64,000 nucleotides of DNA from Nitrosomonas sp. Its GTDB lineage: Bacteria; Pseudomonadota; Gammaproteobacteria; Burkholderiales; Nitrosomonadaceae. Both the position numbers and the translations under genes were made by a program. Every line of letters starts with the position of its first letter. Within the stretch, counting starts at the first letter, position 1. Where the stretch lies: assembly GCA_021582655.1 (NCBI GenBank), contig CP091135.1, positions 818,357 to 882,356 of the forward strand, given 5' to 3'. Shown here in pieces: positions 37,994-47,410 of the stretch. A model generated the notes under the pieces. The model was given only the letters and a program-made list of their open reading frames with translations, was not told the origin of the DNA and ran no database searches.

Positions 37994-38542
37994 ATGTCAG
38001 CACTACAGCACGCGCAACACACCCTGAACACCGCCGAATTGATTCATTCCGAGCAGGCTGTTAATGAAGCGGTCAATCGATTGGCCATAGAAATCAAACA
38101 AGCGCTCTCGCATCAGTTTCCTCTGGTGTTATGCGTAATGAGTGGCGCTGCGGTTTTTTGCGGTCAGTTATTGCCACGACTACCTTTTCCATTGGATTTC
38201 GATTATGTACATTTGACCCGCTACGATAAGGCACTACGAGGCGGGGAAATCCACTGGCGCATGGAGCCGAAAGAGGCTGTCAAAGATCGTACCGTTCTGG
38301 TGCTGGATGACATTCTGGACGAAGGAATTACACTGAGCGCGATTCATCAGAAAGTCATGAAAAATGGCGCAAAAGCATTTTATAGTGCGGTTTTTGCCGA
38401 AAAAAACACCGACAGACCCAGGCCACTCAAAGCCGATTTTATCGGTTTGACGGTACCGGATCGCTACGTATTCGGCTTTGGCATGGATATTCATGGCGCG
38501 TGGCGGAATTTGCCCGCAATTTACGCTGCCAAGGAAAGCTGA
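37994..38542 (+). CDS. hpt: Hypoxanthine-guanine phosphoribosyltransferase
   Basis: Purine salvage enzyme. 182 residues with the PRPP loop VLVLDDILDEGITLSAI near 101-117, and VMSGAAVFCGQLLPRLPFPLDF near 48-69 (partly shown as AVFCGQLL). The last sense codon and the TGA stop fall inside the terminal inverted repeat of the element at 38538, so the C-terminus may have been set by that insertion. Placed before mtnP, whose product releases hypoxanthine. Confidence 0.9.
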   Translation: MSALQHAQHTLNTAELIHSEQAVNEAVNRLAIEIKQALSHQFPLVLCVMSGAAVFCGQLLPRLPFPLDFDYVHLTRYDKALRGGEIHWRMEPKEAVKDRTVLVLDDILDEGITLSAIHQKVMKNGAKAFYSAVFAEKNTDRPRPLKADFIGLTVPDRYVFGFGMDIHGAWRNLPAIYAAKES

Positions 38543-38674
38543 TTAATTCGTTGAACGAGATGAAGCGTGAAGCACCCGGAATACAACGAACGAGACATAT
38601 CAATAAAAACAAATGGGGGGGATCCGAGTTATCCTCGCAACGCGATGTTTTGCCCGTGCAGTCAAATAATCAGC
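38538..38674 (-). repeat. MITE-like element with terminal inverted repeats, second full copy
   Basis: A 137-base copy in reverse orientation relative to 3998-4128. The plus-strand left end is GCTGATTAATTCGTTGAACG and the right end CAGTCAAATAATCAGC; the reverse complement reads GCTGATTATTTGACTGCACG, matching the other copy. The inner parts differ more. Its left end overlaps the hpt stop codon. Confidence 0.7.
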
Positions 38675-38702
38675 GCTTCCCTTAGGACTGAGTGGAGAAC
38701 AC

Positions 38703-39449
38703 ATGCTTGCAATTATTGGCGGTAGCGGATTAACGCAACTGGCCTGCCTTGAAATATCGCACCGGCAAATCATCCGTACACCGTACGGTGAACCTTCCGG
38801 TCCGCTGACATTCGGCAAACTGAGAAATGAAGATATTGTATTTTTGGCGAGGCACGGCCACGGCCACACAATACCACCGCACGCCATCAATTACCGCGCC
38901 AATTTATGGGCGCTGCATTCGCTGAAACCTGCGCACGTCATCTCAGTGGCTTCGGTAGGCGGCATCCGCGCCGATCTGACACCCGGCCAGCTGGTGATTC
39001 CGGATCAAATCATCGATTACACTCACGGGCGTGGCGCCACTTACTTCGAAGATAAGGAACAACCGGTTACACATATTGATTTCACCTGGCCATATTGCCA
39101 GCAAACACGCACACTACTATTACGAGCCGCACATCATGGCAACGAAACCGTTTTCGACGGTGGTGTTTACGCGGCCACCCAGGGGCCTCGATTGGAAACG
39201 GCTGCGGAAATCAACCGTCTGGCACGCGACGGTGCGGACATGGTGGGAATGACCGGCATGCCGGAAGCGGCACTGGCGCGGGAACTTGCATTAAACTATG
39301 CGACCATCGCGGTGATAGCAAATCATGCCGCAGGCCGTGGCAGCAATGCAGCAGGTATCGCATTGCATGAAATCCATGCGGTACTGGAACAAGCAATGAT
39401 TAAAGTAAGAAACATCCTGGAGCATGTGGTGAGTTGTCATGGCGATTAA
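38703..39449 (+). CDS. mtnP: S-methyl-5'-thioinosine phosphorylase (PNP/MTAP family 2)
   Basis: A 248-residue nucleoside phosphorylase. Motifs: [12 protein letters not shown] at residues 2-13, [21 protein letters not shown] near 51-70 and the [16 protein letters not shown] block near 156-171; [10 protein letters not shown] near 181. In Pseudomonas this group cleaves 5'-methylthioinosine to hypoxanthine and methylthioribose 1-phosphate. The neighbouring hpt would reuse the hypoxanthine, which supports thioinosine rather than thioadenosine as substrate. Overlaps def by 11 bases. Confidence 0.87.
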   Translation: MLAIIGGSGLTQLACLEISHRQIIRTPYGEPSGPLTFGKLRNEDIVFLARHGHGHTIPPHAINYRANLWALHSLKPAHVISVASVGGIRADLTPGQLVIPDQIIDYTHGRGATYFEDKEQPVTHIDFTWPYCQQTRTLLLRAAHHGNETVFDGGVYAATQGPRLETAAEINRLARDGADMVGMTGMPEAALARELALNYATIAVIANHAAGRGSNAAGIALHEIHAVLEQAMIKVRNILEHVVSCHGD

Positions 39450-39972
39450 ACCGGTATTACGAATGGGCGATCCTTTGTTGCTGCAACCAGCGGAACCTGT
39501 TGAGCGATTCGATACCCCCGCGTTGCATACGCTGATCAAAGACATGCAAGACACGATGGCACATCTGAGCGGTGCCGGTTTGGCGGCACCACAAATCGGT
39601 GAAAGCTTGCAAGTGGTCATTTTCGGTTTTGAAAAAAATCCCCGCTATCCGCGCGCCCAAGAAGTCCCTTTTACAGTTTTGATCAATCCGCAATTGACAC
39701 CGTTGTCCGAAGCGATAGAAGAGGATTGGGAGGGCTGCCTCAGCGTCCCCGGGATGCGCGGCATGGTGCCGCGCTTCGCGCACCTGCGCTACCAAGGTTA
39801 TGATCAATACGGTAACGCCATCGACTGTACTGTGAGCGAATTTCATGCCCGCGTGGTGCAGCATGAATGCGACCACTTACAAGGTATCTTGTACCCAATG
39901 AGAATCAAGGATTTCCGTAAATTCGGATTTACTGACGTACTGTTTCCCGGGCAAGTGATGATTGACGATTGA
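39439..39972 (+). CDS. def: Peptide deformylase
   Basis: Removes the N-formyl group from new proteins. 177 residues with the three family motifs: [11 protein letters not shown] near residues 45-55, [11 protein letters not shown] near 98-108 with the metal Cys, and [12 protein letters not shown] near 138-149 with the HExxD/H metal site. Starts inside the end of mtnP. This may be one of several deformylases in the genome, since def is more often next to fmt. Confidence 0.95.
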   Translation: MAIKPVLRMGDPLLLQPAEPVERFDTPALHTLIKDMQDTMAHLSGAGLAAPQIGESLQVVIFGFEKNPRYPRAQEVPFTVLINPQLTPLSEAIEEDWEGCLSVPGMRGMVPRFAHLRYQGYDQYGNAIDCTVSEFHARVVQHECDHLQGILYPMRIKDFRKFGFTDVLFPGQVMIDD

Positions 39973-40353
39973 AGCAATCACAGTGATTTATTCATTGTTT
40001 CTTCGAAAGTTCTTCTACCGCACAAATATTGACACCTTACCTTGGAAACATGGAAACGACAGTCGTCATACTACCTGGTTAACCCGATTCTTAATCATCC
40101 ATTAAAGTTTGCGCAGCACAGTTCCGTATCTTGCTGGCACAAAGACAGACGCTCGCACATAAGAATATTATCGCTTTAATGGAAAAACAATGTGGAATAA
40201 GAATTTTTCATAGCAACTTGGTACGACCCGTCTGCCGCCAAGAAGCCATTGCCCCTGCATATCACATGAAAACTTGATTGCTTTTCCTTACGCCGGTATG
40301 CACGATTTATTCGAGTTATCGAACCGTATTAATTTAGAATTGATTGGATTGTC
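39973..40353. other. Intergenic gap upstream of exopolysaccharide genes
   Basis: A 380-base stretch with stops in all frames. I see no RNA gene, repeat or strong hairpin. It probably holds the promoter region of the heparinase-like gene. Confidence 0.5.
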
Positions 40354-42360
40354 ATGAAGAACCTGGTTTGGAAATATAACCGCCTGCGCACCATGAGTTT
40401 TGCCGAAATCGCGTATCGTGTGCGTCAAGCCGCTAAAATCAAAGCGGATTCATATATACACAAACGGATCAAACATCCACCGCGGCCTGATTATTCCCAT
40501 CCGGGCAAACCTTGGCTTGATTCTCCACCTCGCGACCTGAATGCCGAGCTGTATTGCACTGCGGCGAACCGTATTCTGGCGGGGCGCTACGATATTTTTG
40601 CATTACACGATGCGAATCTAGGATTTCCTCCTCAGTGGAACCGCGACCCCAAAACCGGCATCCAAGCACCGCTTGTATTCGGAAAAACACTCAACTATCG
40701 CAATGAGGACCTGGTCGGAAATATCAAGTATCTTTGGGAACCGAATCGCCATTTACAGCTTACCACCTTAGCGCAAGCCTATCATTTGAGTGGAGACTCG
40801 CGCTATGCCTCCGGGGTGCAAGTATTGCTTGAATCCTGGTTCGATCAATGTCCGTATCCTTTAGGCGTTCATTGGACCAGTTCACTCGAGCTCGCCGTGC
40901 GGCTGGTCAATTGGTCTTTTACTTGGCATTTACTGGGTGGGGAAAACAGCCGGTTGTTTGCATCCGAAGAGGGTGAACGATTCAAGCGCCGTTGGTTGGA
41001 TAGCATTTATTTACACTGCCATTTCATTGCCAGCTTTCTTTCGCGGCATTCCTCAGCGAACAATCATCTTTTCGGCGAATTGATGGGTCTATTCGTTGCT
41101 GCAATAACCTGGCCTTGCTGGCAAGCAAGCAAGCACTGGTTGCAACAAGCTCACAGGGAACTCGAAACCGAAGCCATTAAGCAAAATGCACCTGATGGCG
41201 TCAATCTTGAACAAGCTGTGTATTACCAACACGAAGTAATCGATATGATGCTGATTTGCTGGCTCGTTGGTCGGGCAAACGGGATAGCGTTCTCGCAGCA
41301 CTTTACCACCCGGCTCGAACGGATGTTGGAATTTATTGCAGCAGTTATGGATGTTTCCGGCTCGGTACCGATGATTGGCGATGCGGATGATGCATTAATG
41401 GTACATTGGAGCAAAGAACCGAACTGGCATCTCTATCGTTCTTTGCTTGCAACCGCAGCTGTGTTGTTTAATCGCTCAGATTTTAAAGAAAAAACAAAGC
41501 ATTTTGATGACAAGAGCAGATGGTTGTTAGGCGATGATGCCAAGCATCATTACGATTCGATCGCGCCGAACAACCACCAAGCAACATTGCGACGGGAATT
41601 CCGTACTGGCGGATACTTCATCATCGGTAGTAATTTTGACCAACAAAATGAAATCCGTGCCGTGGCTGATGCCGGACCGCTCGGTTATCTTTCGATAGCG
41701 GCACACGGGCATGCGGACGCGCTATCTTTTACGCTTTCGGTTGCCGGCAACCCCATCCTCATTGATCCCGGCACTTATGCGTACCATACCCAGAAAAAAT
41801 GGCGGGATTATTTCCGCGGCACCGCAGCACACAATACCGTACGCGTAGACGGTATCGATCAATCCGAGATCGGCGGAAACTTTATGTGGCTGCGCAAAGC
41901 AAATGCACGCCGTGAACATTGGGAAAGCAATCCGGACAAGGACTGCTTCGTGGCTAGCCATGATGGCTACCGGCGATTGCCCGATCCTGTCATTCATCGC
42001 AGAAAAATCGAATTTCTCAAGCAAGCGCGGATAATTGTCGTAGAAGACATGCTAACTTGCACCGCGGAGCATGAGCTTGAGTTTAACTGGCATTTCTCCG
42101 AAGCCTGCCAAGTAAGCATCGATCACAACACAGTTAGAGTAACAATTGCCGACATTCACTTGGAAATCACTATGCCGAACGGCAACGGCAAACCGGAATT
42201 GGCGATCGGTAGCGAGAATCCGCCGTCCGGTTGGATATCACGTAATTTTGACGAAAAAATCCCTTCACCAAGTGTAATCTGGCGGGAAAAAATTACCGGA
42301 ACCACAAGGAGAATCACAAACTTGCGAATTATAACGGGCTATAATGCACGAAATACTTGA
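40354..42360 (+). CDS. Heparinase II/III family protein
   Basis: A 668-residue polysaccharide lyase-like protein. Residues about 100-370 form an alpha-helical toroid (SSANNHLFGELMGLFVA near 230), and the C-terminal beta-sandwich holds the family signature: LSIAAHGHADALSFTLSVAGN near 448-468 and DPGTYAYHTQ, then RGTAAHNTVRVDG near 490. Such proteins are common beside exopolysaccharide synthesis genes and trim or release acidic glycans. No obvious signal peptide is seen (MKNLVWKYNRLRTMSFAE), as is usual in this subgroup. It precedes algD by 48 bases, implying an operon for an acidic polymer. Confidence 0.88.
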   Translation: MKNLVWKYNRLRTMSFAEIAYRVRQAAKIKADSYIHKRIKHPPRPDYSHPGKPWLDSPPRDLNAELYCTAANRILAGRYDIFALHDANLGFPPQWNRDPKTGIQAPLVFGKTLNYRNEDLVGNIKYLWEPNRHLQLTTLAQAYHLSGDSRYASGVQVLLESWFDQCPYPLGVHWTSSLELAVRLVNWSFTWHLLGGENSRLFASEEGERFKRRWLDSIYLHCHFIASFLSRHSSANNHLFGELMGLFVAAITWPCWQASKHWLQQAHRELETEAIKQNAPDGVNLEQAVYYQHEVIDMMLICWLVGRANGIAFSQHFTTRLERMLEFIAAVMDVSGSVPMIGDADDALMVHWSKEPNWHLYRSLLATAAVLFNRSDFKEKTKHFDDKSRWLLGDDAKHHYDSIAPNNHQATLRREFRTGGYFIIGSNFDQQNEIRAVADAGPLGYLSIAAHGHADALSFTLSVAGNPILIDPGTYAYHTQKKWRDYFRGTAAHNTVRVDGIDQSEIGGNFMWLRKANARREHWESNPDKDCFVASHDGYRRLPDPVIHRRKIEFLKQARIIVVEDMLTCTAEHELEFNWHFSEACQVSIDHNTVRVTIADIHLEITMPNGNGKPELAIGSENPPSGWISRNFDEKIPSPSVIWREKITGTTRRITNLRIITGYNARNT

Positions 42361-42408
42361 CAAGACGGTTCAGGAAAAACATTCAACTTTATGACTTAAA
42401 GGAAAAAC

Positions 42409-43719
42409 ATGAAGATAAGCATTTTTGGTTTAGGCTACGTGGGTACTGTTTCCGCCGGCTGTTTAGCTACCGACGGACACTCTGTCATCGGTGTTGATCC
42501 GAATAAAACCAAGGTCGATTTGATCAATCAAGGCACCTCGCCGATCGTTGAAAAAGATATCGGTGAGATGATCGCCGCAGCGGTTAAAAACAACCAGCTG
42601 CGAGCCACCCTGGATGTGCGCGATGCCGTAATGAATTCAGAAATCTCATTGGTTTGCGTGGGCACCCCATCGCAACTTAACGGCAATCTGGATCTGAGTC
42701 ATGTGCGTAAAGTATGTGAGCAAATTGGTGCAGCGCTGAAGGAAAAAAGCACTTTTCATGTTGTCGTGGCACGCAGCACCATGCTGCCGGGATCAATGCA
42801 CAACATTGTAATTCCAGCGCTGGAATCTTTTTCAGGAAAAAAAGCGGGAGTCGATTTTGGTGTTTGCAATAACCCGGAATTTTTACGCGAAGGAACCGCC
42901 GTATTCGATTATTACAATCCATCTAAAACCGTCATTGGTGAAACCGATACCAAAGCCGGGGAATTATTGATGCAGCTCTATACGAAAATGAACGCACCAC
43001 TGATACGCACCGGCGTTGAAACCGCCGAAATGGTCAAATATGCGGATAACACTTGGCATGCGGTTAAAGTAGCGTTCGCCAACGAAATCGGTAATCTTTG
43101 CAAGGCTGAAGGAATCGACGGCCACAAAGTCATGGAGATTTTCTGCCAAGATATCAAATTAAATTTGTCTCCATATTATATGAAACCCGGCTTTGCCTTC
43201 GGCGGATCCTGTTTGCCCAAGGATGTCCGTGCCTTAATGTATAAAGGGAAAAGCCTGGATATGGATTTACCACTGATCAACGCGATTCTACCGTCGAATC
43301 AACGGCAAATTGAAAAAGGCATCAAGATGATCGTGGAAAAAGAAAATAAAAAAATCGGCATTCTCGGTTTTTCCTTCAAAGCCGGTACCGACGATTTGCG
43401 TGAATCACCACTGGTCAATGTCATCGAATATCTGATCGGCAAAGGTTACGAACTTAAGCTGTATGATAAAAACGTAAACCTCGCGGCACTCACGGGAGCC
43501 AATCAGGATTACATTCTAAATCACATTCCCCATATCTCTAAACTGATGGCATCATCAATGGATGAGGTACTGAATTTCGCCGAGACGATCGTGATCGGGA
43601 ACGGTGCCGAGGAATTTCGCAAAGTACCGAGCCAGCTCAAACCAGGACAAGTAGTCGTCGATTTGGTACGTATCGTTCCCAACCAGAGTGGAGACCGTTA
43701 CGACGGCATTTGCTGGTAA
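42409..43719 (+). CDS. algD: GDP-mannose 6-dehydrogenase
   Basis: NAD-dependent oxidation of GDP-mannose to GDP-mannuronate, giving precursor for an acidic exopolysaccharide. 436 residues: IFGLGYVGTVSAGCLATDGH (4-23), SLVCVGTPSQLNGNLDL near 82-98, PEFLREGTAVFDYY near 163-176 and the catalytic Cys in GFAFGGSCLPKDVRAL near 262-277. These fit AlgD more than UDP-glucose dehydrogenase, but the substrate is inferred. AAGGAAAAAC precedes the ATG. Confidence 0.9.
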   Translation: MKISIFGLGYVGTVSAGCLATDGHSVIGVDPNKTKVDLINQGTSPIVEKDIGEMIAAAVKNNQLRATLDVRDAVMNSEISLVCVGTPSQLNGNLDLSHVRKVCEQIGAALKEKSTFHVVVARSTMLPGSMHNIVIPALESFSGKKAGVDFGVCNNPEFLREGTAVFDYYNPSKTVIGETDTKAGELLMQLYTKMNAPLIRTGVETAEMVKYADNTWHAVKVAFANEIGNLCKAEGIDGHKVMEIFCQDIKLNLSPYYMKPGFAFGGSCLPKDVRALMYKGKSLDMDLPLINAILPSNQRQIEKGIKMIVEKENKKIGILGFSFKAGTDDLRESPLVNVIEYLIGKGYELKLYDKNVNLAALTGANQDYILNHIPHISKLMASSMDEVLNFAETIVIGNGAEEFRKVPSQLKPGQVVVDLVRIVPNQSGDRYDGICW

Positions 43720-43810
43720 TCATCAAACCGGGTGACGGATCCAGAATCGGTTTTACTGTTGCATGCTGCAACACGGCAGTTGTAATTTATCGCAATAGTA
43801 TCTGTCAGTA

Positions 43811-43845
43811 AAAACCGGTAAATGCCACCTATCCCGGTTTTCTAT
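43811..43845 (+). terminator. Probable terminator after algD
   Basis: AAAACCGG and CCGGTTTT form an 8-base-pair stem with a 15-base loop, followed by CTATTT. Located between algD and the glycosyltransferase gene, about 90 bases after the algD stop. Confidence 0.5.
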
Positions 43846-43892
43846 TTGACTCTCGGTAACCATGGGATTTACTGATTCTTGGAAGAATAACA

Positions 43893-45107
43893 ATGACTGA
43901 TCACATGACATCGACTCATTCCCGCAGAGTGCTTATCCTGGTCGAGAATCTGCCATCCCCATTCGACCGCAGGGTGTGGCAAGAAGCTACTACACTACGT
44001 GAAAACGGTTATCTAGTTTCCATCATCTGCCCAACTGGCAAAGGCTACGAGAAGGAACACGAAACCATTGACGGCATTCATATTTATCGCTATCACTTGC
44101 CGTTTGAGGCGGAAGGCGCCAAAGGTTATCTGATTGAGTACTTTCTTGCCCTGTTCCACACTTTCCGTCTTGCCTGGAAGGTGCAATTCAAACACGGATT
44201 CGATGTTATCCATGCATGTAACCCGCCGGATTTGCTGTTCTTAATCGGTGGTTTCTTTAAGCTGATGATGAGAAAAAAGTTTCTATTCGATCATCATGAC
44301 ATTAACCCTGAGCTCTATGAAGCCAAGTTCGGACGACGGGATTTTTTCTACAAGTTGTTGGTATGGTTTGAACGCTGGACATTCAAAACGGCGGATATCT
44401 CCATCGCCACCAACGAGTCGTATAAACAGATCGCAGTCGAGCGCGGCGGCATGGATCCGGCCAAAGTACATGTAGTTCGCAGCGGCCCGAAACTGGATCG
44501 GTTAAAGATATTACCTCCCAAAGAAGCGCTTAGGCATGGTCGCCCATTTTTGGTGGGCTATGTCGGTGTTATGGGTGCTCAAGAGGGGATTGATTTGTTG
44601 CTGCAGGCCGCACAGCACCTCATCACACACTTAGGACGCACGGATGTGCATTTCGGATTGGTGGGCGGCGGCACATCGCTGGAAGAAATGAAACGGTTGG
44701 CACTTGATCTGGGTATCAGCGACTACGTGACCTTTACCGGGCGGGTACCTGATCAAGAATTACTCGAAATGCTCAATACCGCGGATATCTGCGTCAATCC
44801 GGATGTAGCAAACGAAATGAACGACAAGTCCACCATGAATAAGATTATGGAATATATGGCGCTTGGCAAACCCATCGTTCAGTTCGATCTGACGGAAGGA
44901 AAAGTCTCAGCACAAGCGGCGTCGCTCTACGCCAAAAAGAACGATCCGGTAGATATGGCGCATAAAATCTTACAACTACTTGACGATCCCGAACTTCGTA
45001 AACGTATGGGGGAATTCGGCTTAAGCCGTGTAAAAAACGAACTGGAATGGCGATACGAAGCACCCAAGCTATTAAAGGCATACGACGCCGTATTCGCCAA
45101 ACGGTAA
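43893..45107 (+). CDS. Glycosyltransferase family 4 (GT-B)
   Basis: A 404-residue cytoplasmic glycosyltransferase, N-terminal domain opening RRVLILVENLPSPFDRRVWQE and containing DVIHACNPPDLLFLIGG near 109-125; C-terminal GT-B domain with VGYVGVMGAQEGIDLLLQAA near 220-239, and DKSTMNKIMEYMALGKPIVQ near 310-329 holding the EX7E-type donor motif. Resembles WbuB-type transferases for polysaccharide assembly. Good GGAAGAATAACA leader. Part of the exopolysaccharide locus. Confidence 0.9.
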   Translation: MTDHMTSTHSRRVLILVENLPSPFDRRVWQEATTLRENGYLVSIICPTGKGYEKEHETIDGIHIYRYHLPFEAEGAKGYLIEYFLALFHTFRLAWKVQFKHGFDVIHACNPPDLLFLIGGFFKLMMRKKFLFDHHDINPELYEAKFGRRDFFYKLLVWFERWTFKTADISIATNESYKQIAVERGGMDPAKVHVVRSGPKLDRLKILPPKEALRHGRPFLVGYVGVMGAQEGIDLLLQAAQHLITHLGRTDVHFGLVGGGTSLEEMKRLALDLGISDYVTFTGRVPDQELLEMLNTADICVNPDVANEMNDKSTMNKIMEYMALGKPIVQFDLTEGKVSAQAASLYAKKNDPVDMAHKILQLLDDPELRKRMGEFGLSRVKNELEWRYEAPKLLKAYDAVFAKR

Positions 45108-45260
45108 TCACCGCAGTTACCACCGGTGTTTTGACTCAGACGGCATTCTTGCCGCATACCCCCAAGGCACGGAACCGCCGGACTCAAACGAATCGGGCGG
45201 TTCCGTAAACATCATAAAAATATATGATCGCCGACAATACCAAAAACCGGCACATCAACG

Positions 45261-46815
45261 TCATTTGCAAGCTTTACCAGGAGGCAGTTGAAAATTATTC
45301 GCTGCGAGTTGCGATGCCATTAATACCTCATCTTGGAGCTGTTTCGAAAGCACCGATAATCCTTCTTCAACCCCTGCGAACATAGCCGATTCCAAAACTT
45401 TATCTTCAGGCGCCCTGTCCGGAAAACCGCATTGGGTATTATGCGCACCGACTTCCAGCATCAGTTGGCGCAAAATCCCCCCCCGCGACAAATTGCTCGA
45501 ATGGTAAATTCACCAATTGAAAGCGTTCCAATAACATCGGCCATTCATGCCGTGGAATTTTCTCTTTAAAAATTGGAAAATCGAGAATCCATTCCGAGAC
45601 GGTACAACGCGGTGCACGCCGACCCAACGCATCGATCGCCTCTTCTCCAAAACGCCAAACCGGCGTATTCAGAGGAAGCTCCACCATCCGATCCGTCCAA
45701 ACGATAGACCACCAACCAAAATTTCGCATCGCCGCTTGTTTGTCGGGTGGGGAAAGCCAAACACCGCAATTCAAGAAATAAGCATCGATTTTTTTGAGGG
45801 CTGCCCGTCCGGCGTCAGTCGCATCGAACCCCGCATAAGGCGACGGCAGCGGAGCGATACCGGTCAAATTAATATCAAACCAATGGTGCCAGGTTGAATC
45901 GGCAACGATCCGGCCGGCATCGACCGTATGCCCATCATAGGCGGAAACAACCCCGATTTCCTGTCCGAATCGAGTAGCGGCCGGATCCTTGATTCTGCCC
46001 CAGCCGATAACGTAAGGACGTTCCTGATGCTCATTCTTGGTCGGCCATTTCGGATCACCGGCAGCAGGCACCGGAGCCAAAGCCTCCCCTTCGTGCTGAT
46101 GATCCGGCAATACATCAATCGGACCATCCGGACCGCATAAAACAGGGTGTGGACGATAGCGGCGTTCAAACAATCGAGACGAGGGAATTGGAAAGCGTTG
46201 ATAGCGAATGGCTTGAGGACGATCATCGGATTGATCATTGAAGTCATAACTGACACCGGGATCAGGGCCATCCTCCAACGTAGTGTTCCAAACCGGAAAA
46301 GCAGCCTCTGGCGCGGGATATTGACGCATTTGACCTGCGCGGGTTATTTGGCCGGCAATTCCCCTGCCTAAATCCGCATGATCACCAGTGACCAGCACAC
46401 CACCCAATTTGGGCGCCGCCATAAACCGATCCAGCAGAGCAACCTCTTCGGCTGATAAATTGGGCGTGCTGTCGTAACCAAAAAACCAAATTTGATCATA
46501 CTTGTTAAGAAGATCCAAATCTGTTAGTTTTTTGGCACCGGAAATGGAAGCACTGGGATCGGTGCCGTTGCGATGCGCGGTCGCGATATCAAAATCGACA
46601 TACGCATAGGCGCGGCTCTCAAGCAAGGTTTTGACATATTGCAGCCCCCAGAATAATCCGCCGTTAAACCGCACGAGACCGTCGGCATACATCAGGATAC
46701 GAACCTTGGGCGGTATCGTCCACCAAGGAAAATGCAATTTCCAGTCAATCGGTTGCCACCGATTGTGAATCGATGACTGAATTTGATCGAGATTACGAAA
46801 GCGAATATTAGCCAT
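45261..46815 (-). pseudogene. Frameshifted ThuA/GATase-like unknown protein, split at a G8 tract
   Basis: The first frame (46815 to 45439) gives 458 residues, but its last 14 residues (DFAPTDAGSRCA end) are foreign to the rest. A frame starting at 45491 gives a matching C-terminus (LRQLMLEVGAHNTQCGFPDR). The two join at a run of eight C (plus strand 45477-45484). Removing one base reads EQFVAGG then ILRQLM, giving one protein of about 517 residues. The N-terminal part (VRILMYADGLVRFNGGLFWG, DQIWFFGYDSTPNL, GGVLVTGDHADLGRGI) looks like a ThuA/glutaminase-like fold. This could be a sequencing error, true decay or phase variation. Function unknown. Confidence 0.75.
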
Positions 46816-46965
46816 GATAATTCTCCAAGTTAGGTCATAATTTGTTTACACAATTCACGATGAATTGTTGGCTCAGAATAATAGCTTCACCAATAACATA
46901 CTGTGATAAAAATCACAAAACACACTGAATTATATGAACAATCCAACAAAAATCAGGGGTAAATA

Positions 46966-47370
46966 TTGAATACTTTCAGAAGTTTCTTGATGAAATTCAT
47001 TCTTCAATCGACGCTCATCGTTTTTATGTCATTGCTTTTTTTATCCCCGGTCATGGCCGATGAGGAAACAGCGGAAAATTCGCATTTCAACCGATCAGGC
47101 ATGAAACTATTCAGCGGCTTGGCAAACATCGCTACCGGATGGATCGAGCTGCCCAAGAACGTGATGCTGGTGGGCCAGCAGCCGCACACCCCGGCGTCTG
47201 GTGTTGCCGCCATCGGCTTAGGGGTGATGCAAGGCACTTGGTATACCATCAACCGCATGGGAGCCGGGGTATTGGATTGGGTGACTTTTCTGCTGCCAAC
47301 CCGGGCTTCGGTCGATCCCGTCTACGTTTGGGACGATTTTTCTCGGGAATCGAAATTCATGGGATATTGA
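46966..47370 (+). CDS. Exosortase-system-associated protein, TIGR04073-like
   Basis: A 134-residue exported protein; the signal peptide ends near VMADE at about residue 31. The mature part has GLANIATGWIELPKNVML, then AIGLGVMQGTWYTINRMGAGVLDWVTF, and a final VYVWDDF, a layout known in a small protein family that co-occurs with exosortase/PEP-CTERM systems. Its role is unknown. No exosortase gene is in this window; the neighbouring heparinase, algD and glycosyltransferase genes fit an exopolysaccharide link. Confidence 0.8.
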   Translation: MNTFRSFLMKFILQSTLIVFMSLLFLSPVMADEETAENSHFNRSGMKLFSGLANIATGWIELPKNVMLVGQQPHTPASGVAAIGLGVMQGTWYTINRMGAGVLDWVTFLLPTRASVDPVYVWDDFSRESKFMGY

Positions 47371-47410
47371 TGCCGATCGGCCATACATTCGCCCCTCGCT
47401 ATCGACACTC

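Noticed and set aside
39973-40353. Possible RNA gene in the gap before the heparinase-like gene
   Set aside because: No tRNA-like cloverleaf, ribozyme or strong hairpin could be found.
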